Shown: positions 8,553 through 17,255 of the stretch, in pieces
How the letters are laid out: every line of letters starts with the position of its first letter
How positions within the stretch are numbered: the stretch's first letter is position 1
From: Rhodobacter sp.
GTDB taxonomy: Bacteria > Pseudomonadota > Alphaproteobacteria > Rhodobacterales > Rhodobacteraceae
Assembly (NCBI GenBank): GCA_013821825.1
Contig: PNJK01000016.1
Span: 1 to 56,596 of the forward strand
Reading direction: 5' to 3'
Length of the DNA stretch: 56,596 nucleotides
Made by a program: the position numbers and the translations under genes
Notes under the pieces: model-generated
Told to the model about the DNA's origin: nothing
What the model saw: only the letters and a program-made list of their open reading frames with translations
Databases searched by the model: none

Positions 8553-10984
8553 TCCGCTGCCTCCCGGCTTAGGTCCATCAACGGCGCGAAGTCGTTGCGC
8601 AGCTTCGGTTCTTCGGCCCATGGGTCTTTCTGGTAGATCGACTGGCTGAGCATGAAACGGTCGCAAAGCGCGCGGCGGTTGGCCGTGTCGTCCACGACCT
8701 GCGCCTTGCACCAGTCGAGCCCTACCTTCGCTACCCATTTGTAGATCCGGTGCAGATAGCGGCTGTTTTCGCGGTAAAGCTGGACAAAGGCCGCGATCAC
8801 TTCCATCGCCTCGTCCTCGGTGGCGACGGCGCACAGAAGCTCGGTTTCCTTCACGTCTATGCCCGCGGCGCCGGCGACGCTGATCTGATAGCCACTGTCG
8901 ACGCAGACCACGCCCACGTCCTTGCAGGTCGCCTCGGCGCAGTTGCGCGGGCAGCCCGACACGCCAAGCTTGACCTTGGCCGGGGTCCACGACCCCCAGA
9001 GCAGCTTTTCAAGCTTGATCCCCAACCCGGTCGAATCCTGGGTGCCGAAGCGGCAGAATTCGGTGCCGACGCAGGTTTTTACCGTGCGCAGACCCTTGGA
9101 ATAGGCGTGCCCCGACACCATCCCCGCCTCGTTCAGATCGGCCCAGATCGCGGGTAGGTCCTCTTTCTTCACGCCCAGAAGGTCGATGCGCTGCCCGCCG
9201 GTCACCTTGACCATCGGCACCGCGTATTTGTCCGCCGCATCGGCAATTGCCCGCAATTCGGCCGGGGTGGTCACGCCGCCCCACATCCGGGGCACGACCG
9301 AGTAGGTGCCATCCTTCTGGATGTTGGCGTGGTTGCGTTCGTTGACAAAGCGGTTTTGCCGGTCATCCACGTACTCGGTCGGCCAGTCCGACAGAAGGTA
9401 GTAGTTCAGCGCCGGGCGACACGAGGCGCAGCCACCCACCGTCTTCCAGCCCATTTCCTGCATGACCGCAGGAATGGACTTCAGCCCAAGGGTCTTGATC
9501 ATCCGCCGCACGTCTTCGTGCGGATGATCCGTGCACTTGCACATCGGTGGATTGGCGTTCGCACTGAAGGCATCGCCAAGCGTCATGGCCATGATCTGTT
9601 CGACCAGCCCCGTGCAAGTCCCGCATGAGGAACTGGCCTTGGTCTGAGCCCGCACCATGTCCAGAGTCCTGGCCCCACCTTGGATCGCCTGAACGATCTT
9701 TCCCTTGCACACGCCGTTGCAGCCACAGATTTCCGCCTCAGGCGGCAAGGCTGCAACGGCTGCCAAAGGGTCCGCTTTGGACCCCCCTGCAAAGCCGGGG
9801 CCGAAGATCAGCGTATCTCGCTGGTCGGTGATGTCGCTGGCGTCCTTGATCAGGCTGAAGAACCAGGCGCCATCGGCGGTGTCGCCATACATCACCGCGC
9901 CGATCAGGCGCTCGCCTTCAATGACCAGGCGCTTGTAGATGCCACGCCCCGGATCGCGAAAGACGATGTCCTCGCGTCCCGGACCTTCGGCGAAGTCGCC
10001 CGCGCTAAGAAGGTCGACCCCGGTGACCTTCAGCCTGGTCGCGGTCTGCACCGGCCGGAAGGCCGCCGCATCGCCCACCAGCGCGCGGGCCAGGACCTTT
10101 GCCTGATCGTAAAGCGGCGCGACCAGACCGAAGAGCTGGGTGTCGTGCTCGACGCATTCGCCAAGCGCATGGATCGCCGGGTCGCTGGTCTGCATCTGGT
10201 CGTTGACCACGACCCCGCGACTCACTTCCAGATGCGCATCAGTCGCGATGCGGGTCTCGGGGCGAATGCCGACCGCCATGCAGACAAGGTCGGCCGGATA
10301 GACCGTGCCGTCTTCCAGCAGCACCGCTTCGACCTTTCCGTCGCCCAGAATGGCCTTGGTCGCACCCTTGCAGTGCACCTTGATCCCGCGTCGTTCCAGA
10401 TCCTTTTGCAGCAGATACCCTGCAGCCGGGTCCAACTGGCGTTCCATCAGGTGACCCATCAGGTGAATGACGGTCACTTCGGCGCCGCGCGTGGCCATGC
10501 CTGCCGCCGCTTCCAGCCCCAGCAGGCCGCCGCCGATGACCACCGCCTTCGCGCCGGGACGCGAGGCTGCGATCATCGCATCGGTATCTTCCAGATCGCG
10601 GTAGGTCACCACGCCGGGAAGATCCTTTCCGGGAACCGGGATGATGAACGGGGCCGATCCGGTGGCGATGACCAGCTTGTCATAGGCCGTTTCGCCGCCC
10701 GGGGAGATCACCACCTTCCGACCGCGGTCGATTTTCGTGACATGCTCGCCAAAGCGGCAGGTCACGCCATGCGCCGCATACCAATCGTCATCATGCGTGA
10801 CGATGTCCGTATAGGTCTTTTCCCCCGACAGCACCGGTGACAACATCAGACGGTTGTAGTTCCCGCGAGGTTCTCCGTTGAACAAGGTCACTGCGAAAGC
10901 ACCGGGGGCCGTTTCGAAAAGATGCTCCAGCATCCGGCCCGAGGCCATTCCGGCTCCGATGACGACAAGTCTTCTGCCCATCAT
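8549..10984 (-). CDS. nirB: Nitrite reductase [NAD(P)H] large subunit
   Basis: Six-electron nitrite-to-ammonium reductase, 811 residues. Visible parts in order: FAD-binding GAGMASG (10-16), NAD-binding GGGLLGLEAAAG (151-162), a BFD-type [2Fe-2S] site with Cys420, Cys422, Cys454 and Cys457, a second cysteine-rich segment (CKC near 482 and CASC near 519), and the siroheme/[4Fe-4S] half-repeats with Cys638, Cys644 (CVGTEFC), Cys678 and Cys682 (CPRNC). The gene opens with two consecutive ATGs, and the first overlaps the stop of the ATPase gene (ATGA). Siroheme would be supplied through the cobA product downstream. Confidence 0.95.
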   Translation of the reverse strand: MMGRRLVVIGAGMASGRMLEHLFETAPGAFAVTLFNGEPRGNYNRLMLSPVLSGEKTYTDIVTHDDDWYAAHGVTCRFGEHVTKIDRGRKVVISPGGETAYDKLVIATGSAPFIIPVPGKDLPGVVTYRDLEDTDAMIAASRPGAKAVVIGGGLLGLEAAAGMATRGAEVTVIHLMGHLMERQLDPAAGYLLQKDLERRGIKVHCKGATKAILGDGKVEAVLLEDGTVYPADLVCMAVGIRPETRIATDAHLEVSRGVVVNDQMQTSDPAIHALGECVEHDTQLFGLVAPLYDQAKVLARALVGDAAAFRPVQTATRLKVTGVDLLSAGDFAEGPGREDIVFRDPGRGIYKRLVIEGERLIGAVMYGDTADGAWFFSLIKDASDITDQRDTLIFGPGFAGGSKADPLAAVAALPPEAEICGCNGVCKGKIVQAIQGGARTLDMVRAQTKASSSCGTCTGLVEQIMAMTLGDAFSANANPPMCKCTDHPHEDVRRMIKTLGLKSIPAVMQEMGWKTVGGCASCRPALNYYLLSDWPTEYVDDRQNRFVNERNHANIQKDGTYSVVPRMWGGVTTPAELRAIADAADKYAVPMVKVTGGQRIDLLGVKKEDLPAIWADLNEAGMVSGHAYSKGLRTVKTCVGTEFCRFGTQDSTGLGIKLEKLLWGSWTPAKVKLGVSGCPRNCAEATCKDVGVVCVDSGYQISVAGAAGIDVKETELLCAVATEDEAMEVIAAFVQLYRENSRYLHRIYKWVAKVGLDWCKAQVVDDTANRRALCDRFMLSQSIYQKDPWAEEPKLRNDFAPLMDLSREAAE

Positions 10985-12627
10985 GCGGCATCCTTCTTGT
11001 GCGCGCCATGTTCGTATTCCTGAAGGAAATCAAGCACTTGCTGGCGGTAGAGGTAATAATCCGGGTGGTCGAGCAGTGCCTTGCGGCTGCGCGGGCGGGG
11101 CAGGTTCACCTCGGTGATCTTGCCGATGGTGGCGCGGGGACCGTTGGTCATCATCACCACGCGGTCGGCCAGCAGGATCGCCTCGTCGACGTCATGGGTG
11201 ACGCAGATGGCGGTCACCTTCGTGCGCGACCAGACCTCCATCAGGACTTCCTGCAATTCCCACCGGGTCAGGCTGTCCAGCATCCCGAAGGGTTCATCCA
11301 GCAGCAGAAGCTTGGGCGAGAGGGCAAAGGCCCGGGCGATGCCCACCCGCTGCCGCATGCCGTTCGACATCTCGGACGCGGGCTTGTCCATCGCATCGGC
11401 CAGACCCACGCGTTCAAGGTAGTATTCCACCACCTCCTGCCGTTCGAGCCGGGTCGATTTCGGATAGACCTTGCCGACCCCGATCGCCACGTTCTCTTTC
11501 GCGGTCAGCCAGGGGAACAGGTTGGGTGACTGGAATACGACGGCGCGTTCTGGATCGGCACCCTCGACGTGATAGCCGTCCAGCTTGATCGCGCCTTTCG
11601 AGATGGCATTCAGTCCGGCCGTCATCGTCAGCACCGTCGACTTGCCGCAACCGGAATGGCCGATCAGGCTGACAAACTCGCCCTTCTTCAAGGTCAGGTT
11701 GAAGTCCTCGACCACCGTCAGCGGGCCCTTCGGCGTGCTGTAGACCTTGTGCAGTTGCGAGAATTGCAGGTAGCGGTCGTCGATTTGGCTGACCGCAGCC
11801 TCGGCATAGGCCCTGGGCATGGCATGGCGCGGTGTCACATCAGGCAGCAAGCGGGTTTCGGCGACCTTGGCAGCCATGCCGACATCCATCAGATAGGCGG
11901 TAATGGCGGCGCGGAGTTCCTTGTAGGTGGCACTCCCGCCCATCTTGTGGCGGTCGCGCGGGCGCGGCAGCCCTACCTTGAACACATCGCCCAGCGTGCC
12001 ATCGGGGTTCAGGCAGGCGACGCGGTCGGCAAGGATCAGCGCTTCGTCCACGTCATTGGTGATCAGGACGGCAGTGCGGCGGTCCGCCTCCCAGATCGCC
12101 TCGATCTCGCTTGCGACATTGCCCCGCGTCAGGGCGTCCAGCGCCGACAGGGGTTCGTCCATCAACAACACCTCGGGCGACATGGCCAGCGCCCGCGCCA
12201 CGGCAACCCGCTGCCGCATCCCGCCCGACAATTCCGCCGGGCGGCGGTCAACCGCAGGTGACAGGCCAACCATGTCGATGGATTTCGCCACTATTGCTGC
12301 ACGCTCGGCTTTCGGCTTGCCACTGTGGACGGCATCCACCGCCAGCGCGATGTTGCCCCGGACCGTCAGCCAGGGCATCAGCGCGTAGGATTGGAACACC
12401 AGGCCCCGCTCTGGCCCCGGTCCGGTGACCGGCTGGCCCTTGAACAGGACCTGCCCCTGGTCGGGCAATTGCAGGCCTGCCATCAGGTTCATCAGCGTCG
12501 TCTTGCCGGACCCGGAAAAGCCCAGGATCGCCAGAAACTCGCCATCCTCGACCGCCAGATCCAGATGCCGGATCACCGGATGGTTGCCATAGCCTTTCGA
12601 CACGTTCTTGAATTCAAGGATTGCCAT
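10981..12627 (-). CDS. nrtC: Nitrate ABC transporter ATPase, two nucleotide-binding domains in one chain
   Basis: A 548-residue ATPase with two ABC domains, corresponding to NrtC plus NrtD of other nitrate importers. Domain 1 has Walker A GFSGSGKT (36-43), signature LSGGMRQR (133-140), Walker B LLMDEP, but Asn191 (LITNDVDEA) where the switch His should be. Domain 2 has Walker A GHSGCGKS (323-330), an altered signature MSNGMRQR (420-427), LLLDEP and an intact His478. In the dimer, domain 1's nucleotide site pairs with domain 2's signature, so both changes fall in the same site. One ATP site looks degenerate and the other complete. It is five bases downstream of the permease gene and overlaps nirB. 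Confidence 0.9.
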   Translation of the reverse strand: MAILEFKNVSKGYGNHPVIRHLDLAVEDGEFLAILGFSGSGKTTLMNLMAGLQLPDQGQVLFKGQPVTGPGPERGLVFQSYALMPWLTVRGNIALAVDAVHSGKPKAERAAIVAKSIDMVGLSPAVDRRPAELSGGMRQRVAVARALAMSPEVLLMDEPLSALDALTRGNVASEIEAIWEADRRTAVLITNDVDEALILADRVACLNPDGTLGDVFKVGLPRPRDRHKMGGSATYKELRAAITAYLMDVGMAAKVAETRLLPDVTPRHAMPRAYAEAAVSQIDDRYLQFSQLHKVYSTPKGPLTVVEDFNLTLKKGEFVSLIGHSGCGKSTVLTMTAGLNAISKGAIKLDGYHVEGADPERAVVFQSPNLFPWLTAKENVAIGVGKVYPKSTRLERQEVVEYYLERVGLADAMDKPASEMSNGMRQRVGIARAFALSPKLLLLDEPFGMLDSLTRWELQEVLMEVWSRTKVTAICVTHDVDEAILLADRVVMMTNGPRATIGKITEVNLPRPRSRKALLDHPDYYLYRQQVLDFLQEYEHGAHKKDAA

Positions 12628-12632
12628 TGCGA

Positions 12633-13724
12633 CTACCGGTTGTTCGAGAAGGTGAAAGCCGATTGCAGCGCGTACATCACCCGGTCCAGCAGAAAGCCGA
12701 TGATGCCGATGGTCAGCACCGCGACCATGATCCGCGCCAGGCTGTCGGAGGACCCGTTCTGGAATTCATCCCAGACGAATTTGCCAAGGCCGGGGTTCTG
12801 CGCCAGCATTTCGGCCGCGATCAGCACCATCCAGCCCACACCCAAGGACAGGCGAAGTCCGGTGAAGATCAGCGGCAATGCCGAGGGCAGCACCAGCCGG
12901 GTGATCTTCTTCCACGGGCCGAGCTTGAGCACCCGCGAAACGCTGACCAGATCCTTGTCGATCGAGGCGACGCCGAGGGCCGTGTTGATCAGAGTTGGCC
13001 ACAGCGAACACAGTGTCACCGTCACCGCCGAGATCAGGAAGGACTTCGACATCGACCCGTCGCCGCCCACATAGACGGCCGAGATCACCATGGTGACGAT
13101 AGGCAACCATGCCAGCGGCGAGACCGGCTTGAAGATCTGCACAAGCGGGTTGATAGCAGCGTTGGCCGTGGGGGAAAGGCCCGACACGATGCCAAGCGGC
13201 ACGGCCACCGCGGTCGCGATCAGGAAGCCGAAGAACACTGTCTGGATGCTTGTCCAGATCTGCTGGTAGTAGGTCGGCTTGCCGGTATAGGCGCGGGTCT
13301 TGACCTCCTCCGCCTTGCCTCCTTCCACAAGGACCGCATTCTTTTCGGCCTGCCGCGCGTAGAATTCAGCCTCTTTCGCCTGTTCGGCCCTTGCGTCCTG
13401 ATGCAGGTTCACAGCCTGCACCAGCACCTCTTTCGGGCCGGGAATGGCGCCGAGGGAAGTCTGGACCATCGGGGCCAGCTGCGCCCAGAGCGTGACGAAG
13501 ATCGCCACCGCAAGCACCGGCACCCCCAGAAGCCGCCAGATGTCCTTCAGATGCTGCTTCGGCGGGTCGCCGGCCGCCATGCGCAGGATCGGGGCGACAA
13601 AAGGCAGGCCAAGCGCCCTAAGCCAGCCGTCCAGCTTGTTGATCCGGGCAAGGCGCCGGGCCTTGGCGGCCTCGTCAGCCCTGGTCTTTGTGGTAGAGAT
13701 CGAGGCGGGGTCGACAGCGGTCAT
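12633..13724 (-). CDS. nrtB: Nitrate ABC transporter permease
   Basis: Inner-membrane permease of the nitrate/nitrite importer, 363 residues. The transport domain (about 155-355) contains TVFFGFLIATAVAVPLG, FKPVSPLAWLPI and the coupling-helix stretch SVSRVLKLGPWKKITRLVLP. Between the first helix (near 65-90) and the core lies an acidic/basic stretch of about 65 residues (QDARAEQAKEAEFYARQAEK and onward) that should be extracytoplasmic and may form a helix. Such an insertion is common in proteobacterial NrtB. The gene lies between the binding-protein gene, separated by a hairpin, and the double ATPase. Confidence 0.9.
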   Translation of the reverse strand: MTAVDPASISTTKTRADEAAKARRLARINKLDGWLRALGLPFVAPILRMAAGDPPKQHLKDIWRLLGVPVLAVAIFVTLWAQLAPMVQTSLGAIPGPKEVLVQAVNLHQDARAEQAKEAEFYARQAEKNAVLVEGGKAEEVKTRAYTGKPTYYQQIWTSIQTVFFGFLIATAVAVPLGIVSGLSPTANAAINPLVQIFKPVSPLAWLPIVTMVISAVYVGGDGSMSKSFLISAVTVTLCSLWPTLINTALGVASIDKDLVSVSRVLKLGPWKKITRLVLPSALPLIFTGLRLSLGVGWMVLIAAEMLAQNPGLGKFVWDEFQNGSSDSLARIMVAVLTIGIIGFLLDRVMYALQSAFTFSNNR

Positions 13725-13754
13725 GGGGCAGTCCTTTTTCGGGCAGGAGCCCGC

Positions 13755-13777
13755 CCCGCGCCAAAGCCCGGCGCGGG
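13755..13777 (-). terminator. Intercistronic hairpin between nrtA and nrtB
   Basis: An 8-bp perfect stem (CCCGCGCC / GGCGCGGG) with a 7-base loop lies 17 bases after the nrtA stop. No T-run follows on the minus strand. As after proX, it probably lets binding protein be made in excess over membrane subunits by attenuation or 3'-end protection. Confidence 0.5.
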
Positions 13778-13794
13778 ACGCGTGTTGGATCAGG

Positions 13795-15153
13795 TCAGTT
13801 CGTGGCGGTTTCGACGGTCAGGCCGGTCTTCAGCCCGATGGTCAGGCTGTCGATGTAGGCATTCGGCGTGGTCCCGTCGTAGGTGATCCCGTCAATGAAG
13901 GCGCTGGTCGGCTCGCGGTAGCCATCGGCGTCGAAATCGAACATCTCGGACGTTGCCTTGCCCTCGGCGATCAGTTCCTCAGCGGCCAGCCGGTAGATGT
14001 CGGGGCGATAGACCGACTTCGCGGCCTCGTCATACCAGGCATCCGGCTTGTCTTCGGCGATCTGGCCCCAGCGGCGCATCTGGGTCAGGTACCAGACCGC
14101 GTCCGAGTAATAGGGGAAGGTCGCATTGTTGCGGAAGAACACGTTGAAGTCAGGGGCAGGGCGCTTGTCGCCCGGCTCGAATTCGAACGTGCCGGTCATC
14201 GAGTTCGCGATCACCGCCGCATCGGCGCCGACATATTCCGACCGGGCCAGTATCTCGACCGCCTCGGGGCGGTTGGCGTTGTCATTCTCGTCCAGCCAGA
14301 TCGCCGCGCGGATCAGCGCCTTGGTCAGAGCGATCATGGTCTGCGGGTTTTCTTCGGCGAAGGCCTTGGTCACGCCAAAGACCTTTTCCGGGTTGTAGTT
14401 CCAGATGTCGTGATCCGCGATCACCGGCACGCCGATGCCCTTGACGACGGCGGCCTGGTTCCAGGGCTCGCCCACGGCGTAGCCAAGAATGGTGCCGGCC
14501 TCCATCGTGGCGGGCATCTGTGGCGGCGGGGTGACCGAGATCAGCACGTCGCCCGCGATCTGGCCTGATACATCGTCGGGCGAGTAGAAGCCCGGATTGA
14601 TCCCGCCCGCAGCCAACCAGTAACGCAGTTCGTAATTGTGGGTGGAGACCGGGAACACCATGCCCAGATTGAACGGCTCGCCCCGCTCAGCATAGCTTTC
14701 GATCACCGGCTTCAGCGCAGCGGCAGAAATCGGATGGATCGGCTTGCCTTCGGTATCCGCCGGAACATACGGCTTCATCTCGTCCCAGACCGCGTTCGAC
14801 ATGGTGATCGCATTGCCGCTCAGGTCCATCGAGAACGGGGTGATCACGTCGCCCGCGGTGCCGTAACCGATGGTTGCGGCCAGCGGTTGACCTGCCAGCA
14901 TCTGCGCGCCCTGCAATTCCCCGGCAATCACGCGGTCCAGCAGCACTTTCCAGTTCGACTGGGCTTCCAGCGTGACGAACAGGCCCTCCTCTTCGAAGAA
15001 GCCCTTTTCCTTGGCAATTGCCAGCGGCGCCATATCGGTCAGCTTGATGAAGCCAAGCGTCAGTTCATCGGTTTCGGGTTCGGCGGCGAAGACCGGCTGC
15101 GTCACAAGCGCCGATGTCAGGATCAGGGCCGTATGAAGTTTGCGAGGGCTCAT
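13795..15153 (-). CDS. nrtA: Nitrate-binding protein of the ABC importer
   Basis: Periplasmic nitrate/nitrite-binding protein (NrtA/CmpA family), 452 residues. It opens with a signal peptide (MSPRKLHTALILTSALVTQP, cut after V-F-A-A near residue 24). Family hallmarks include LTLGFIKLTDMAPLAIAKEKG, the ligand-proximal ELRYWLAAGGI, and VGEPWNQAAV. It is the first structural gene after the ANTAR/terminator leader, and AAAGGA sits seven bases before its ATG. It is homologous over most of its length to the cytoplasmic sensor NasS just upstream, which lacks the signal peptide. Confidence 0.93.
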   Translation of the reverse strand: MSPRKLHTALILTSALVTQPVFAAEPETDELTLGFIKLTDMAPLAIAKEKGFFEEEGLFVTLEAQSNWKVLLDRVIAGELQGAQMLAGQPLAATIGYGTAGDVITPFSMDLSGNAITMSNAVWDEMKPYVPADTEGKPIHPISAAALKPVIESYAERGEPFNLGMVFPVSTHNYELRYWLAAGGINPGFYSPDDVSGQIAGDVLISVTPPPQMPATMEAGTILGYAVGEPWNQAAVVKGIGVPVIADHDIWNYNPEKVFGVTKAFAEENPQTMIALTKALIRAAIWLDENDNANRPEAVEILARSEYVGADAAVIANSMTGTFEFEPGDKRPAPDFNVFFRNNATFPYYSDAVWYLTQMRRWGQIAEDKPDAWYDEAAKSVYRPDIYRLAAEELIAEGKATSEMFDFDADGYREPTSAFIDGITYDGTTPNAYIDSLTIGLKTGLTVETATN

Positions 15154-15183
15154 GCTGAAGTCCTTTCAGGTTGTGGAAATGCG

Positions 15184-15236
15184 AAAAAGGCCGCAGACGA
15201 CGCCGCACGAAGGGTGCAACGAGGTCAGGCGGCCTT
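15184..15236 (-). terminator. Intrinsic terminator in the nas leader
   Basis: On the minus strand an outer 8-bp stem AAGGCCGC / GCGGCCTT (15236-15229 with 15194-15187) encloses an inner hairpin, CGTTGCAC / GTGCGGCG with two G-U pairs and a CCTTC loop. A run of five T follows (15188-15184). The T-run ends 30 bases before the nrtA start, so transcription stopping here would silence the whole operon. The 5' arm of the outer stem is also the loop of the third hexaloop hairpin (15226-15241), so the two folds exclude each other. Confidence 0.8.
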
Positions 15237-15282
15237 GCCTGTCGTCCCGGACTGTCGGGAGAGCGAAACGCCATTGTTTCGC
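15226..15282 (-). promoter_or_regulatory. ANTAR-type hexaloop leader RNA, binding site for NasT
   Basis: Three consecutive hairpins with six-base loops are seen in the transcript. P1 (15282-15263) is GCGAAAC-AATGGC-GTTTCGC. P2 (15260-15245) is TCCCG-ACAGTC-CGGGA. P3 (15241-15226) is CAGGC-AAGGCC-GCCTG. Every loop has A at position 1 and G at position 4, the signature recognised by ANTAR-domain antiterminators. P1 and P2 are separated by two bases and P2 and P3 by three. P3 uses the 5' arm of the terminator, so P3 formed or held by NasT would act as antiterminator. This position ahead of nrtA and just after nasTS fits the NasT/NasS control known in Paracoccus and Azotobacter. Confidence 0.8.
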
Positions 15283-15352
15283 GATAAATTCATGAGAGCG
15301 CGATGCTTCCGGTCTGGTCAAGTCCCTGTGCCAGAGCAAACCTTCGCGGCAG

Positions 15353-15382
15353 GCAGATTTTTTCTGCGATGCAGCATTCTGC
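15353..15382. repeat. Dyad in the upstream part of the nas leader region
   Basis: GCAGA-N5-TCTGC forms a perfect dyad around an A/T run, and an outer GGCAGA/TCTGCC pair of slightly longer span also exists. It lies just after the nasS stop and about 70 bases before the first hexaloop. It could be an operator (for example for nitrogen control) or a weak nasS terminator. No consensus of a known regulator was matched. Confidence 0.3.
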
Positions 15383-15390
15383 CCATTTAT

Positions 15391-16536
15391 TCAGCTAGCC
15401 AGCTGCTCGGGGTCGAAAACCTGGCCATCGAAGAACTGGTTGCGATCCAGAATCAGGGCGCCATGCACAGCCGCTACCGTCTCGCTTGCGGCCAGCGCAC
15501 CCTCTACCTTGTCGGAACAGCGCGGCAATGGCGCGCCAGTGGGGCCGATGTGCTGGCGGTAAAGGTCGCTGCGGAACAGGTCGCGCGCCTGTTGCATGGC
15601 CGTGCCGACGTCCAGGCCGTTGCGCTGGGCAAGCCTGGCGCCGATCCAGGCCGCCTGACTGCGCCAGGGAAAGTTGGCAAGGCCCGTGTGGAAAGTCTGG
15701 AACTGCCGGATCGGAATTTCCGGACCCTCAGGTGCAATCAAAAGCCGCTGCGACAGGGCTCGGTCAATCAGGTCGGGCGAGACGTCAAGATAACCGGGCC
15801 GCGACAGCACTTCGGCCAGAGTGGTCCGGTTGCTGGCGTCGCCGACCCAGCGACTTGCGCGCCACAAGGCCCGCATCAGCTTGCCCGCCATGTCGGGCCG
15901 CGCTTCAGCCCAGCCCTTGCGGACCGCCAGCACCTTTTCCGGCGCCTGGCTCCAGATCGCCGAGCCGGGCAGCACCAGCCGAGCCCCCGCCTGTTCTACA
16001 GCGTGGCTGCCCCACGGCTCTCCGACGCAAAAGCCGTCGATCTCGTCTGCCAGCAGGGCTTTGGCCATCCGCGGAGGTGGCACGGTGCGGATATCGACCC
16101 GGATCCCGCCGCCCACCCGATCCAGCCAATAGGCCAGCAGTTCGGCCTGCATCGAAAACGGAAAGGGCACCCCGATGCGCAAAGGTCTGCCCAGCTCGCC
16201 CAGGGCCTGACCGACGCGGGCGGGATCGCCAAAGGGCAAAGGCGGCAGTTTGGACGACAGGCCGAAGATCTGCCCGTTCAAGGACAACACCATCAAGGCC
16301 TCGATCGGCTGGTCGCCACTGCCAAGGCCAAGGGCCCGCGCCACCGGCATGACCGACAGCATGTGCGCCGCCTCGACCTGACCGAAATCCAACTGGTCAC
16401 GCAGCATCGACCAGCTGTTCGCCCGCACGAGTTCCAGCTTGATGCCTTCTTCGTCGGCAAAGCCGAATTCGGTTGCGACGATGGCGGCCGCAGCATCGAC
16501 AAGCGGAATATAGCCAAGCCGCAGGACCCGGCTCAT
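15391..16536 (-). CDS. nasS: NasS, cytoplasmic nitrate/nitrite sensor
   Basis: A 381-residue NrtA-like protein without a signal peptide, starting directly with MSRVLRLGYIPLVDAAA. The absence of a signal peptide and the position next to an ANTAR protein identify it as NasS, which in related bacteria binds NasT until nitrate or nitrite is present. Ligand-pocket patterns shared with NrtA include the run ending EAAHMLSVMPVARALG and the pair DGFCVGEPWGSHAV. Its ATG overlaps the nasT stop (ATGA), so the two proteins are probably made in a fixed ratio. It ends at the start of the leader region. Confidence 0.92.
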   Translation of the reverse strand: MSRVLRLGYIPLVDAAAAIVATEFGFADEEGIKLELVRANSWSMLRDQLDFGQVEAAHMLSVMPVARALGLGSGDQPIEALMVLSLNGQIFGLSSKLPPLPFGDPARVGQALGELGRPLRIGVPFPFSMQAELLAYWLDRVGGGIRVDIRTVPPPRMAKALLADEIDGFCVGEPWGSHAVEQAGARLVLPGSAIWSQAPEKVLAVRKGWAEARPDMAGKLMRALWRASRWVGDASNRTTLAEVLSRPGYLDVSPDLIDRALSQRLLIAPEGPEIPIRQFQTFHTGLANFPWRSQAAWIGARLAQRNGLDVGTAMQQARDLFRSDLYRQHIGPTGAPLPRCSDKVEGALAASETVAAVHGALILDRNQFFDGQVFDPEQLAS

Positions 16537-17117
16537 TTCAGGACCTCATGTGCCATGACGATGGCCTGTGCGACTTCCGACAGCCGCTTGCCCTGATCCA
16601 TCGCTGCCTTTCGCAACAGGGAATAGGCCTGTTCCTCACCCAGACCCTTCGCGCGCATCACCAGCCCCTTGGCGCGGTCGATGACCTTGCGTTCCTCCAG
16701 CGCGGCCTTGGTTGCGGCCAGTTCGGTGCGAATGCGGCTGACCATGTGGAACCGCGCAATGGCGGCATCCAGAACCGGACGGATCCGCTCTGGACGCAGG
16801 CCGTCGACGACATAGGCGCTGATCCCGGCCTCGATCGCCGCGCGGGTCAGGCCGCTGTCGGATTGATCGACAAACATCGCAACCGCCCGATCCCGCGAAC
16901 CCGAGGCAAGGGCAAGCTCTTCAAGGCTGTCGCGCGATGGGTTCGAGATGTCGATGAGGACGAGGTCGGGCCTGATTTCGGCCACCCGACGCGCAAGCCC
17001 GGCCGGGTCGGCCAGAACCGACACCCGGTGTTCGCCGGCCAGCCGGATGGCATCGACAATGGCCAAAGCGCGATCCCGGTCCGGTTCCACCACAATAATC
17101 GCCAGCGGACTGTCCAT
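16533..17117 (-). CDS. nasT: NasT, ANTAR-domain transcription antiterminator
   Basis: A 194-residue RNA-binding antiterminator. The N-terminal half is a receiver-like domain (IIVVEPDRDRAL near 7-18, DLVLIDI with Asp56) whose acidic pocket is incomplete (E-P-D instead of D-D), so it is probably not phosphorylated but regulated by binding NasS. The C-terminal ANTAR domain (about 132-192) shows the helical pattern ALEERKVIDRAKGLVMRAKG and EEQAYSLLRKAAMDQGKRLS. Its predicted target, the hexaloop leader ahead of nrtA, lies 1.8 kb downstream on the same strand. It is the first gene of the nas locus. Confidence 0.93.
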   Translation of the reverse strand: MDSPLAIIVVEPDRDRALAIVDAIRLAGEHRVSVLADPAGLARRVAEIRPDLVLIDISNPSRDSLEELALASGSRDRAVAMFVDQSDSGLTRAAIEAGISAYVVDGLRPERIRPVLDAAIARFHMVSRIRTELAATKAALEERKVIDRAKGLVMRAKGLGEEQAYSLLRKAAMDQGKRLSEVAQAIVMAHEVLK

Positions 17118-17255
17118 TGCGAACGCTTAGCCGATGGGGGTGGAGCGAACAGGCCAGGTCCTCGCCCAGGGCACCAGAAGAACCAACGGCCCAGAGAGAT
17201 TGCCCGAATTCCGTGCAATTTGCCTGATAAGTCAGCATCGACGCGTTCGGCGCCG
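17118..17255. other. Promoter region of nasTS
   Basis: The 138 bases between the nasT start and the cfa stop hold the nasT promoter. No confident sigma54 (GG-N10-GC) or sigma70 pair was found. TTGC-N11-GCAA around 17205-17224 is an inverted repeat of unknown meaning. Confidence 0.3.

Noticed and set aside
15318-15333. Possible sigma54 promoter ahead of nrtA (minus strand TGGCACAGGGACTTGA)
   Set aside because: The -24 half is good, but the -12 half TTG is displaced by one base and GC is missing, so the fixed spacing fails.
17205-17224. TTGC-N11-GCAA dyad ahead of nasT as an Fnr site
   Set aside because: Spacing and half-sites do not match the FNR or NtrC consensus; it is left only as an unexplained repeat.
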